The notes below the pieces were generated by a model. The model was not told the origin of the DNA. It saw nothing but the letters and a program-made list of their open reading frames with translations, and ran no database searches. From AWTP1-18 sp036504515 (lineage in GTDB: Bacteria > Pseudomonadota > Gammaproteobacteria > Burkholderiales > Rhodocyclaceae), in NCBI GenBank assembly GCA_036504515.1, contig DASXVA010000007.1:1-64000 (forward strand): 64,000 nt of DNA. The letters run 5' to 3'. The position numbers were made by a program, and so were the translations under genes. Below are positions 27,260 to 35,577 of this stretch, piece after piece (position 1 is the stretch's first letter; each line of letters begins with the position of its first letter).

Positions 27260-29875
27260 ATGGTCGAGCAAAAGCCGGACAAAGAAGCCCTGGCCTTCAA
27301 CCGGACCTTAAGGTCGGCTGAACAGGGGCAAGCCAGCGCCCAATTCAACCTCGGGTTGATGTACGCCAATGGTATGGGCGTCACCCAGGATTTTGAAAAG
27401 GCCATGCAGTGGTACCGCAAGGCCGCGGACCGGGGTTATGCCCCGGCCCAGACCCTGCTGGCGGGCAAGTACGCCACCGGCCAGGGCGTTCCCCAGGATT
27501 ACTTCGTTGCCATGTCCTGGTATCTCCGGGCCGGAGAGAAAGGCAACGCAAAAGCCCTCTACAAGCTTGGTGAACTGATTTCCCTGGCCCCGGCGCCTAT
27601 CGTTGCCGAGTTCTATCAAAAGGCCGCCGGTAAGGGCCATGCCGAAGCCCAGGTCATGCTGGGCGACCTGCTGATCAAAAGCGGCGGCGGCAAGAAAAGC
27701 CTGGCCCAGGCCCTGGTCTGGTACCAGAAGGCCGCCGATCAAAATGACGCCCAGGCCCAGTGCCGTCTCGGCGACATTTATTTCAAAGGGCAGGGCATTC
27801 CCCCCAGCGACAAGGACGCGCTGCTTTGGTACCGCAAGGCGGCCAAGCAGGGCTATCCCGCTGCCCAGACCGCTCTGGGCAAAATGTATTTCAACGGCGA
27901 GGGCGTCACCAAAGACAATCGCACCGCCCTGAGCTGGTGGAAAAAAGCAGCAGAGCTGGCCGATGCCGAAGCCCAGTTCCAACTTGGGATGATGTTCGCC
28001 CAGGGCCACGGTTGCGATCCAGACCCCGGCGAAGCCGAGTATTGGTGGCTGCAAGCCGCCGAACAAGGCCATGCCCAGGCCCAGTTGCAACTGGCCCGCA
28101 CCTATCAAAAAGACCAGAGCGAAGGCCCCGGGCAAGGCCAGGTCGCTGCATCCTGGTTCCGCCGGGCCGCCGAGCAGGGCTTGCCCGAAGCTCAGTTTGC
28201 CGTTGGCAGTTTCTTTGCCGATCCCCGCAATGACACGCCGGATTACGAGCAGGCCCTGTCCTGGTTCCTCAAGGCTGCGGCCCAGGGCGACACCGGCGCC
28301 ATGCTGACCCTGGGCAACCTTTGCGAAAACGGTCTGGAACGGATGGCAACCGTCTGGTACCAGAAGGCTGCCGACCAGGGCGTCGCTTTGGCGCAATGTG
28401 TCATGGGACGCAAATACGCCTGCGGTGAGGGAGTCGAGCAGGATCTCGAACAGGCCTTCGACTGGTACCTCAAGGCCGCCGATAGTGGTCTGGCCGCGGC
28501 CGAATATGTGTTGGGTGGGATGCTGGCCGAAGGGCAGGGCGTCGCAAAGAACGACGAAGAGGCCATGCACTGGTACCGCAAAGCCGCCAAGCAAGGGTTT
28601 GCCCCGGCCCAGGCCGTCTTGGGGCGCCTCTATTTCGATGGCACTGGCGTCGGCAAAGACAACCGTCAAGCCGTGTCCTGGTGGCAAAAGGCTGCCGAGC
28701 AAGGCGATGCCGAAGCCCAGTACCATCTCGGTGTCATGCTGGCCGAAGGTCATGGGGTGACCCAAGACCCGAAAGAAGCTGAAAAATGGTGGCTGAAAGC
28801 CGCCGAGCAACGGGACACCTCGGCTCAGGTTGCCCTCGGACATCTGTACGACAAGCGCAAGGATATCCAGTCCTCCAAAAAAGCCATGGATTGGTATCTC
28901 AAGGCCGCCCAGCAAGGTGCTGCCGAAGCCCAACTCGCCATCGGCGATAAATACGCCCAGGGCTTGGGTGTGCCCCAGGATATTCAGCAAGCCCTGTCCT
29001 GGTACCTGAAAGCCGCAGAAGGCGGCAGCCCGCAAGCCCTGCTGACTTTGGGCAAGCTGTGCGACAACGGCCTGACACAGATGGCCATGACCTGGTACCT
29101 GAAGGCCGCCGAGCAAGGCTACGCCCAGGCCCAGTGCGTCCTCGGCCAGAAATACGCTGATGGCGACGGTGTCGGGCAAAACTTTCAGCAGGCCTTCCTC
29201 TGGTGCGAAAAGGCCGCGGAGCAAGGCGTTGCCGAGGCCCAGTGCATTCTGGCCGGCATGTACGCCGCTGGTCAGGGCGTGGAGAAGGATCCCCAGAAAG
29301 CCCTGTATTGGTACTACAAGGCCGCCGAGCAAGGCCATGCCAAATCCCAGTGGAATCTCGGCGCCATGTTCGCCAGTGGTCGCGGTCTGCCAGAAAAGGA
29401 TCTCCGCCAAGCCTATCTCTGGTGCCGCAAGGCCGCCGACCAGAACTTTGCCCCGGCCCAATCCATTCTCGGTGTCATGTTTGCCGTGGGGCAGGGCGTC
29501 AATCAGGACCATGCCAAAGCCATTCACTACTGGCAACTGGCCGCGAACCAGGGCGACTCAGAAGCCCAGTACAACCTCGGCTTCGCCTGCGAGCGCGGCT
29601 ACGGCGGCGACAAGAGTCAGGAGATGGCCTTCCGCTGGTTCAGCAAGGCCGCCGCCCAAGGCGTGGCCGGTGCTCAAATGCGCTTGGGGCTGATGTATGC
29701 CACCGGCAAAGCCGTGGCCGAAGATTTCGTCGAAGCCTATAAGTGGTTCAAGATCGCCAGCGATAACGGCGACGAAGCCGCCAAGGCCAACCTGGACCAC
29801 GCCGTCACCTTGATGAGCGAAGCCCAGATCGCAGAAGGCACGCGCCGGGCAGGGGAGTGGTTGCTGGGGGCGTAG
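27260..29875 (+). CDS. Long Sel1-repeat (SLR/TPR-like) protein
   Basis: An 871-residue protein made almost wholly of Sel1-like repeats: I count about 23-24 units of about 36 residues with the pattern A-x-x-G-x-A-x-A-Q-x-x-L-G-x-x-Y-x-x-G-x-G-V-x-x-D-x-x-x-A-x-x-W-Y-x-K-A. Units 3, 10 and 17 are shortened (31 residues) and spaced seven units apart, so the array seems to have grown by copying a seven-unit block. No signal peptide or membrane helix is seen, so it is probably a cytoplasmic scaffold. It starts 24 bases after the HlyD-like gene, which suggests a link to the secretion operon, but the partner is unknown. The ATG at 27260 follows a GAGGGA site. Confidence 0.88.
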   Translation: MVEQKPDKEALAFNRTLRSAEQGQASAQFNLGLMYANGMGVTQDFEKAMQWYRKAADRGYAPAQTLLAGKYATGQGVPQDYFVAMSWYLRAGEKGNAKALYKLGELISLAPAPIVAEFYQKAAGKGHAEAQVMLGDLLIKSGGGKKSLAQALVWYQKAADQNDAQAQCRLGDIYFKGQGIPPSDKDALLWYRKAAKQGYPAAQTALGKMYFNGEGVTKDNRTALSWWKKAAELADAEAQFQLGMMFAQGHGCDPDPGEAEYWWLQAAEQGHAQAQLQLARTYQKDQSEGPGQGQVAASWFRRAAEQGLPEAQFAVGSFFADPRNDTPDYEQALSWFLKAAAQGDTGAMLTLGNLCENGLERMATVWYQKAADQGVALAQCVMGRKYACGEGVEQDLEQAFDWYLKAADSGLAAAEYVLGGMLAEGQGVAKNDEEAMHWYRKAAKQGFAPAQAVLGRLYFDGTGVGKDNRQAVSWWQKAAEQGDAEAQYHLGVMLAEGHGVTQDPKEAEKWWLKAAEQRDTSAQVALGHLYDKRKDIQSSKKAMDWYLKAAQQGAAEAQLAIGDKYAQGLGVPQDIQQALSWYLKAAEGGSPQALLTLGKLCDNGLTQMAMTWYLKAAEQGYAQAQCVLGQKYADGDGVGQNFQQAFLWCEKAAEQGVAEAQCILAGMYAAGQGVEKDPQKALYWYYKAAEQGHAKSQWNLGAMFASGRGLPEKDLRQAYLWCRKAADQNFAPAQSILGVMFAVGQGVNQDHAKAIHYWQLAANQGDSEAQYNLGFACERGYGGDKSQEMAFRWFSKAAAQGVAGAQMRLGLMYATGKAVAEDFVEAYKWFKIASDNGDEAAKANLDHAVTLMSEAQIAEGTRRAGEWLLGA

Positions 29876-30035
29876 TTTCGTAATGGCGCTATTCGGCCAA
29901 CAGCAACTGGGTGGGACTTCCGACAAGCGGCCGCTTGAGTGACCGCAGCACCTCGATAACTGCCGCTGGGCAAATTCAAACAACTCAACTAAACCTGGCC
30001 GTCGAGGAATACCTTATGTGATGGCAGGTTCTTGT

Positions 30036-31328
30036 TCACAGAACTGTCAGATAACGCTGTAGGGATGACCGCATGATGTTTCTCAACTCATCGTGCGATG
30101 CTCCAGCAATCTCTTCATAGAGGCCTTGCGCCAACTCAGCGAAACAGTTGATCACCGTGGGGTCGAAATGAATGTTGCTTTCGTTGCGCATCATCCCGAT
30201 CGCCTCGTCGAAAGGGTAGGGTTTCTTGTAAGGCCGCGCCGTCGTCAGTGCATCGAAGACATCAGCAACAGCAAAGATACGGGCTTCCAGAGGGATCTGA
30301 TCACCTGACAATCCGCGCGGATAGCCTGTGCCATTGTATTTTTCATGATGACATTCAACGACGCTGATGGCCTCGGTGAGCCATGGCGACTGTCGAACGA
30401 TCTCTGTGCCAATGCGGACATGCGTTTTCATAACCTCGAATTCTTCTTCCGTCAGTTTCCCGCACTTGAGCAAGATGGTGTCGCTGATGCCGATCTTCCC
30501 GACATCGTGCAAGAACGAGCCGACGATGAGAATGCGCATTCTCTGGGTATCCAAGCCAAGTCGCTCTGCCAGACGCAGCGCGTAGATCGTGACCCGGTAG
30601 TTGTGGCTATCGGTATCGGAGTCTCGATGGGCGACGGCGTTGCCAAGAACTTCCAGTAGTGCCGTATTGCCTTCAAGGACACGTGCCGTCTGGGCGGCAT
30701 GCTCTTGCTGCATGAAGAGGATGATCGGCACGACGACCAACATGGTGACCAGCACTGAGCAGAAGGCCACCAGGCTCGCGCCAAGGCTGTCTTCGCGCAT
30801 CTCGTCCAGCATCGCCTTGGGTACCAGGTAGATGCCCTTGAGGTAGCCGATAATCAGTGCACCGTCATTTTTTAACGGTACTACGGTGATGATGGTCATT
30901 CGACCGTCTTTGTTTATCTGATCGTAGAACGGTTTCGTCGTCAGGTGGGTTGCCTCAGCCCTCACCCAAATGTCTTCGGTGATAAGAGAAGCCCTTTCGT
31001 TCAATTCCTGAACGATCTCCTGCCCATCAGCGTTATAAATCTCAATCGAAACTAATTCGCCTAGTGCTTTCTTTGCTGCAGCGTGAAGATCTAATATGTT
31101 TGCCTGTTTGTCGTAATAGCGCTGCAAGTCGGATGGTTCTACCTTGTATGCGTCCGAGATGGCGTCATTGAGAACCTTTGACTCAAGACGTTCCGTTTCG
31201 TACGCCCAGACGGCAACGCCAATCAAAACCATGAGTGGCACCCATGCCATGAACAGACGCAGAACGGTGATTCTGGCCGCCGAGCCAGGCGACAGTTTTT
31301 CAAATAGTGTCCTAATGGAAATCTCCAT
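30036..31328 (-). CDS. Membrane-bound HD-GYP cyclic-di-GMP phosphodiesterase
   Basis: A 430-residue protein from the ATG at 31328 (an in-frame TTG at 31343 is the alternative). It has a transmembrane helix near residues 23-42 (LRLFMAWVPLMVLIGVAVWA), a periplasmic sensing region of about 140 residues, a second helix (SLVAFCSVLVTMLVVVPIILF), then an HD-GYP domain with HRDSDTDSHNYRV, FLHDVGKIGI and the GYP loop HHEKYNGTGYPRGL. Metal ligands and the GYP motif are intact, so hydrolysis of cyclic-di-GMP to GMP or pGpG is likely, controlled by a periplasmic signal. The gene stands alone between two gene-poor gaps. Since cyclic-di-GMP often governs adhesin display, a link to the neighbouring secretion system is possible but unproven. 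Confidence 0.9.
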   Translation of the reverse strand: MEISIRTLFEKLSPGSAARITVLRLFMAWVPLMVLIGVAVWAYETERLESKVLNDAISDAYKVEPSDLQRYYDKQANILDLHAAAKKALGELVSIEIYNADGQEIVQELNERASLITEDIWVRAEATHLTTKPFYDQINKDGRMTIITVVPLKNDGALIIGYLKGIYLVPKAMLDEMREDSLGASLVAFCSVLVTMLVVVPIILFMQQEHAAQTARVLEGNTALLEVLGNAVAHRDSDTDSHNYRVTIYALRLAERLGLDTQRMRILIVGSFLHDVGKIGISDTILLKCGKLTEEEFEVMKTHVRIGTEIVRQSPWLTEAISVVECHHEKYNGTGYPRGLSGDQIPLEARIFAVADVFDALTTARPYKKPYPFDEAIGMMRNESNIHFDPTVINCFAELAQGLYEEIAGASHDELRNIMRSSLQRYLTVL

Positions 31329-31688
31329 AATGCGTAAGGTCAATCATTTTCTGTCGAGTGCTAATCGGAGCTAGCCTCACCCATAATTAGATAGGACAAG
31401 TTAGCCCCTGCTTGCTAAGCGTGTCCCCGTCGCTAGGAACCCACCGTTAGACGGGACTCGCACTAAGTCGATCGTCCTGCTTCCTTGGTTCGATACATCG
31501 CCACATTGGTGGCTAATCGAACTCATGTGTCGCCGATCATGATCACACCATGTCAGCATGACTCGCTCCGCTCAGTCACCAGCCATAGAGTTTCCAACAC
31601 CGCGTATGCCTGCTCTGGGTCGAAAGCTGTAATCATCGTGCCTGCCGACAACACGGAATGTTGCTGCAGCAAGCAGCTTGTACGCGCC
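31329..31688. other. Gene-poor gap, possibly a structured RNA remnant
   Basis: No coding frame here has a ribosome site and recognisable protein. Read on the minus strand, the stretch of about 31380-31560 has the look of bacterial group II intron RNA to me (phrases such as GTATCGAACCAAGGAAGCAG and GTGGGTTCCTAGCGACGGGG), but there is no maturase gene, and I cannot confirm the resemblance without a search. The promoter of the HD-GYP gene must lie at its left edge. Confidence 0.35.
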
Positions 31689-33005
31689 TTAGAAGCCTTT
31701 GATAAACACCTTTGACCGGCGTTGCAAGTTGTACATCTCCCTCTTTTCACTCGGTAGTTCATCCACGCTGGCTTCGACAAAACCACGCTCGATAAACCAG
31801 TGGGAGGTACGGGTGGTGAGGACGAAAAGACGCTTCAATTTTTCCCGCTTGACCCGTTCTTCGATGTGCCGCCGCAGCAGGTCGCCGTAACCGAAGCGGC
31901 GGTAGTCGGGCATGACGGCGAGGCAGGCCAGTTCGGCGGATTTTTCGTCGGAGTAGGGATACAGGGCGGCGCAGCCGACGACGATGCCGTCGTGCTCCAG
32001 TACCGAGAAACGGGTGATTTCGGTTTCGAGTCTTTCCCGGCCACGGCGCACCAGGGTGCCATCGGTTTCCAGGGGCTCGATGACGGACAGCACGGCCATC
32101 ACGTCGTCGTGGGTGGCTTCCCGGACTAGCGCGAGAGGCGCGCGGGTCATGACGGTGCCGACGCCGTCCCGGGTGAAGAATTCCATGAGCATGGCGCCGT
32201 CAGCGTTGCGGTCGAGGAAGTGCACCCGGCCGACGCCGTTGCGACAGGCGCGAATGGCTTCGGGTAGCACTCGTGCCACTTCGGGGGATTGCTGCACATT
32301 GCTCTTGAGCAGGGCTTCGGCTTCGTTGGCGGTCAGGGCGTCGAGCAACTGGCTCTGGGCGTCCACCAGGCCGGGGCCGTCGCTGAGGAAGATCAGCTTG
32401 TCGGCCTGGATAGCTACGGCCACGGCTTCGGCCACTTCTTCCCAGGCCAGATTGAAAATCTCGCCGGTGGGGGAGGCGGCGATGGGGGTGATCAGCACCA
32501 CGTTTTCCTGGGCCAGGTCACCCTGGATTTCTTCGGCGATCACCTTGCGCACGGCGCCGGTGTATTGGTGATCGATGCCGTCCACTACGCCGACGGGGCG
32601 GGCGGTGATGAAGTTACCGCTGGTGACCCGCAGGAAGGCGCCGGCCATGGGGGTGTTGGCCTGGCCCTGGGAGAGCAGGGCTTCGATTTCGATGCGGGTG
32701 ACGCCCATGGCGCGCTTGACGCATTCCAGGGCATCGGCGTCGGTGACGCGCAGGCCGTCATGGAATTTTGGCTCCAGGTTGCGGGCGTGCATTTCTGCGT
32801 CGATCTGGGGGCGGGCGCCGTGCACCAGCACCAGGCGGATGCCCATGCTGTCGAGCAAGGCGATGTCATGGATGATGGACTGGGGGCGATCACCTTCCAG
32901 CACTTCGCCGCCAAAGGCGATGACGAAGGTTTTGCCCCGGAAGGCATGAATGTAGGGCGCTGCTTGCCGCACCCAGGCCACCAGTTTTGCGTTGCTCTGA
33001 TCCAC
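31689..33005 (-). CDS. argA: N-acetylglutamate synthase (amino-acid acetyltransferase)
   Basis: A 438-residue protein of the classic two-domain ArgA type. The N-terminal amino-acid kinase-like domain (residues 1-290) starts with IHAFRGKTFVIAFGGE and contains LVLVHGARPQID and ITPIAASPTGEIFNLAWEEVA; it binds arginine as feedback inhibitor in characterised family members. The C-terminal GNAT domain has VMPDYRRFGYGDLLRRHIEE, the acetyl-CoA pyrophosphate loop. It catalyses glutamate plus acetyl-CoA to N-acetylglutamate, the first step of arginine synthesis. It starts at GTG (33005), 14 bases after the polyphosphate phosphotransferase gene, and may be co-transcribed with it. Confidence 0.95.
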   Translation of the reverse strand: MDQSNAKLVAWVRQAAPYIHAFRGKTFVIAFGGEVLEGDRPQSIIHDIALLDSMGIRLVLVHGARPQIDAEMHARNLEPKFHDGLRVTDADALECVKRAMGVTRIEIEALLSQGQANTPMAGAFLRVTSGNFITARPVGVVDGIDHQYTGAVRKVIAEEIQGDLAQENVVLITPIAASPTGEIFNLAWEEVAEAVAVAIQADKLIFLSDGPGLVDAQSQLLDALTANEAEALLKSNVQQSPEVARVLPEAIRACRNGVGRVHFLDRNADGAMLMEFFTRDGVGTVMTRAPLALVREATHDDVMAVLSVIEPLETDGTLVRRGRERLETEITRFSVLEHDGIVVGCAALYPYSDEKSAELACLAVMPDYRRFGYGDLLRRHIEERVKREKLKRLFVLTTRTSHWFIERGFVEASVDELPSEKREMYNLQRRSKVFIKGF

Positions 33006-33019
33006 TCTTGTTTCCCCTT

Positions 33020-34519
33020 TTACTTACCCTTGGGTTCCGTCTTCAATTCCATTTCCAACCGGTCGCACAGGGTGCGCAGCACCTTGATCCGGGCGAAGTT
33101 CTTGTCGTTGGCTTCCACCAGCGTCCAGGGGCCATGGCCGGTGGACGTGCGGTCTACCATATCGCATACAGCCATTTCGTAGTCGTCCCACTTTTCCCGG
33201 TTGCGCCAGTCTTCATCGGTAATCTTGAAACGTTTGAAACGGGTTTTTTCCCGTTCCTTGAAGCGGCGGAACTGTTCTTCCTTGGAAATGGCCAGCCAGA
33301 ACTTGAGGATGATGGCGCCGTTGCGGCTCAATTGTTCCTCAAAATCGTTGATCTCGGCGTAGGCCCGCATCCAGTCCGCTTCCGCGCAAAAGCCTTCCAC
33401 CCGTTCCACCAGAACCCGACCGTACCAGGATCGGTCGAAGATCACCATGCGGCCCTGCTTGGGCACATGACGCCAGAAGCGCCACATATAGGGCTGGGCA
33501 CGCTCTTCCTCGGTGGGGGCGGCGATGGGGACAATGTTGAAGTTGCGGGCGTCCAGGGCCGAGGTGATGCGGCGGATGGTGCCACCCTTGCCAGCGGCGT
33601 CATTACCCTCGAACACCATTACCACCGAGCGCTGCTTCATGCGCGGGTCGCGGGAAATAACGTTCAGCCGCCCCTGCAGCTTCTCTAATTCTTCGTCGTA
33701 TTTTTTCTTGAGCAGCTTCTGGCTCAGGTCCAGGGTATTGATCAGGTCGCGACCATCCAGGGCGTGGGCCAAGGGGGCGGCGGTAATGCGGGTGGTCTTG
33801 GTGGCTTTCTGTTTGAGCCGGGTGCGGATGGCATCCCGCAGATGGCGGCCCACGGTGAGGGAGCGGAAGTTCTCGTCGCTGCCGTCCACCACGATCCAAG
33901 GGGCGTGACCGCTGCTGGTCAGACGCAGCACGTGCTGCGCCGTCTTGACGTACTTGTCGTACTGGGCAAACAAATCCCAGTCGTGCTTGGTCACCCGCCA
34001 GCGGGTCTTGGGGTTGGCTTCGAGCTTTTCCAGACGGGACTTCTGGCCTTTTTTGGACAGATGAAACCAGTATTTGAGAACCAGGGCGCCTTCGTCGGCG
34101 AGCATCTTTTCCAGCCGCAGGATGTCGTTGACGGACTGTTCCAGATCCGCTTTTTTGCTGGCGCCGCGCACCTTGGCCACGATGGGGTCGGTGTACCAGT
34201 TGCCGACAAAAATACCGATCTTGCCCTTGGGCGGCAGCGTTTTCCAAAAACGCCACATGGGTGGCCGCTGACGCTCTTCTTCCGAGGGGGCGGGGAAGGC
34301 GTGGGTTTCGATGTGGCGGGGGTCCATCCAGGCGTTGAGCAGGTTGACGATCTCGCCCTTGCCCGCGCCATCGAGGCCGTTGATCAGGATGACCACCGGA
34401 AAACGGCTGGCTTCCTTGAGGTCGTACTGCACGTCCAGCAGGTCGGCCCGCAACAGGGGTTCTTCCTTGCGGTAGGCAGCCTTGTCGATCTTGTGTCCCA
34501 GCTCGGCGGATTCAAACAT
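33020..34519 (-). CDS. pap: Polyphosphate:AMP phosphotransferase, two PPK2 domains
   Basis: A 499-residue class II PPK2 protein with two tandem kinase domains. The first has Walker A GLDGAGKGE (near residue 49) but GIFVGNWYTD where active domains have an Asp-Arg-Ser lid; the second has GNDAAGKGG (about 305) and the complete VIFDRSWYGR. The second is therefore the likely catalytic domain, as in characterised PAP enzymes, and the first is probably structural. It moves phosphate from polyphosphate to AMP to give ADP in the cytoplasm. The start at 34519 is preceded by GAGGAA. The gene lies just upstream of argA and 88 bases downstream of rsmE on the same strand. Confidence 0.92.
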   Translation of the reverse strand: MFESAELGHKIDKAAYRKEEPLLRADLLDVQYDLKEASRFPVVILINGLDGAGKGEIVNLLNAWMDPRHIETHAFPAPSEEERQRPPMWRFWKTLPPKGKIGIFVGNWYTDPIVAKVRGASKKADLEQSVNDILRLEKMLADEGALVLKYWFHLSKKGQKSRLEKLEANPKTRWRVTKHDWDLFAQYDKYVKTAQHVLRLTSSGHAPWIVVDGSDENFRSLTVGRHLRDAIRTRLKQKATKTTRITAAPLAHALDGRDLINTLDLSQKLLKKKYDEELEKLQGRLNVISRDPRMKQRSVVMVFEGNDAAGKGGTIRRITSALDARNFNIVPIAAPTEEERAQPYMWRFWRHVPKQGRMVIFDRSWYGRVLVERVEGFCAEADWMRAYAEINDFEEQLSRNGAIILKFWLAISKEEQFRRFKEREKTRFKRFKITDEDWRNREKWDDYEMAVCDMVDRTSTGHGPWTLVEANDKNFARIKVLRTLCDRLEMELKTEPKGK

Positions 34520-34607
34520 CGGTTTTTCCTCAGATCAGTCGCCCCTTCCCCGGGAGGGTAAGGCGGGATGGTTTAACTTGTTTTCTGTTGAGCTGTTGAG
34601 GGCACGT

Positions 34608-35336
34608 TCAAGCGTCACCCCACAGGGTCATTAGAGCGGACATCACCGCAGGGCCGGCGGTTTCGGTGCGTAATACGCGGGGGCCAAGACTTACCGGTTG
34701 AAACCCTACGCTGCGGGCCATGGGCAGTTCCGATTCCTCAAAGCCACCTTCCGGGCCAATCAGTACAGTGACCGGTCCCGTGGGCGGCGGCATGTCGCGC
34801 AGGCGGACCTCGGCACCGGGGGCCAGGATCAGCCGGAGTTCATTTTCGGCGGCGGGTAGGGCCAGGTATTGCGGCAGATCAAGCAGGTCGGCGACGGCGG
34901 GCACCACGGTCCGGCCGCACTGCTCACTGGCGGAAATCGCGACGCTTTGCCAGTGGCGGGCGCGGCGTTCGGCCTTTTCGCCGCTGAGGCGGATCACGCT
35001 GCGGCGGGCGGCCACCGGCTGGATGGCGGCAACCCCCAGTTCGACACATTTCTGCACCACCCAGTCCATCTTGTCGCTGGCGGGCAGGCTCTGGACCAGG
35101 GTGACCCGCAGGGGCGATTCGGTGGTGGATTCCTCAAAACTCTCCAGAACAACGTGGGGCACCGGTTTCAGGCGCAGGATGCGGCACAGCCATTGGCCGC
35201 CGTTGCCGTCGAAAAGTCGGACCTGATCGCCTTCCTTCATACGCAGGACGCGGGCCGCGTGATGGGCGGCCTCTTCAGGCAAATCCAGGGTGGCACCCGG
35301 GGTCAAGGGCTGGGGGGAGTAGAAGCGTGGAATCAT
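34608..35336 (-). CDS. rsmE: 16S rRNA (uracil1498-N3)-methyltransferase
   Basis: A 242-residue SPOUT-class methyltransferase. It begins MIPRFYSPQPL and has an N-terminal PUA-like barrel (HHAARVLRMKEGDQVRLFDG), the linker TLVQSLPASDKMDWVVQKCVELG, and the knotted SAM-binding C-terminus with LIGPEGGFEESEL and LGPRVLRTETAGPAVM, all diagnostic for RsmE. It methylates N3 of U1498 in 16S rRNA. Length equals the family norm. It is divergent from kup, with a perfect 24-base palindrome between the two genes. Confidence 0.95.
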   Translation of the reverse strand: MIPRFYSPQPLTPGATLDLPEEAAHHAARVLRMKEGDQVRLFDGNGGQWLCRILRLKPVPHVVLESFEESTTESPLRVTLVQSLPASDKMDWVVQKCVELGVAAIQPVAARRSVIRLSGEKAERRARHWQSVAISASEQCGRTVVPAVADLLDLPQYLALPAAENELRLILAPGAEVRLRDMPPPTGPVTVLIGPEGGFEESELPMARSVGFQPVSLGPRVLRTETAGPAVMSALMTLWGDA

Positions 35337-35423
35337 CGGGGGATTATTTCACAGGGATTACCGCCGGAGAAAACGATTGCACTCGGTAAAAGTCAGGCAA
35401 TTCCCGGCCTGGTGAAAAGTGGA

Positions 35424-35447
35424 ATTCTCTGTCTTAAGACAGAGAAT
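35424..35447. promoter_or_regulatory. Perfect 24-base palindrome between rsmE and kup, candidate operator
   Basis: ATTCTCTGTCTT (35424-35435) is followed at once by its exact reverse complement (35436-35447). It lies 88 bases upstream of the rsmE start and 131 bases upstream of the kup start. There is no loop and no T-run, which favours a protein-binding site over a terminator. I do not recognise the regulator. Confidence 0.6.
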
Positions 35448-35577
35448 CGAACGAAGGGCAGGGCTAGAATGCCGGGTTGCTGCTTTGCAGCAGATGTTAT
35501 GCCCTTGGCCGTGGCCGTTTTTTTGCGCTGCGCCTGGTTAATTAATGCCTTAGTCGGCTCCTTCCCGCGAGGAATAC

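Noticed and set aside
24279..27271. Long minus-strand frames (492 and 441 codons) opposite the HlyB- and HlyD-like genes
   Set aside because: They lie antisense to recognised genes, are His/Gln/Gly-rich nonsense and show no domain motifs.
27308..29536. A 742-codon minus-strand frame opposite the Sel1 gene
   Set aside because: It is the antisense shadow of a GC-rich repeat gene; its Leu/Gly-rich pattern follows from the Sel1 codons.
31485..31786. Short genes in the gap upstream of the HD-GYP gene and behind argA
   Set aside because: No ribosome site or recognisable protein; one overlaps the end of argA.
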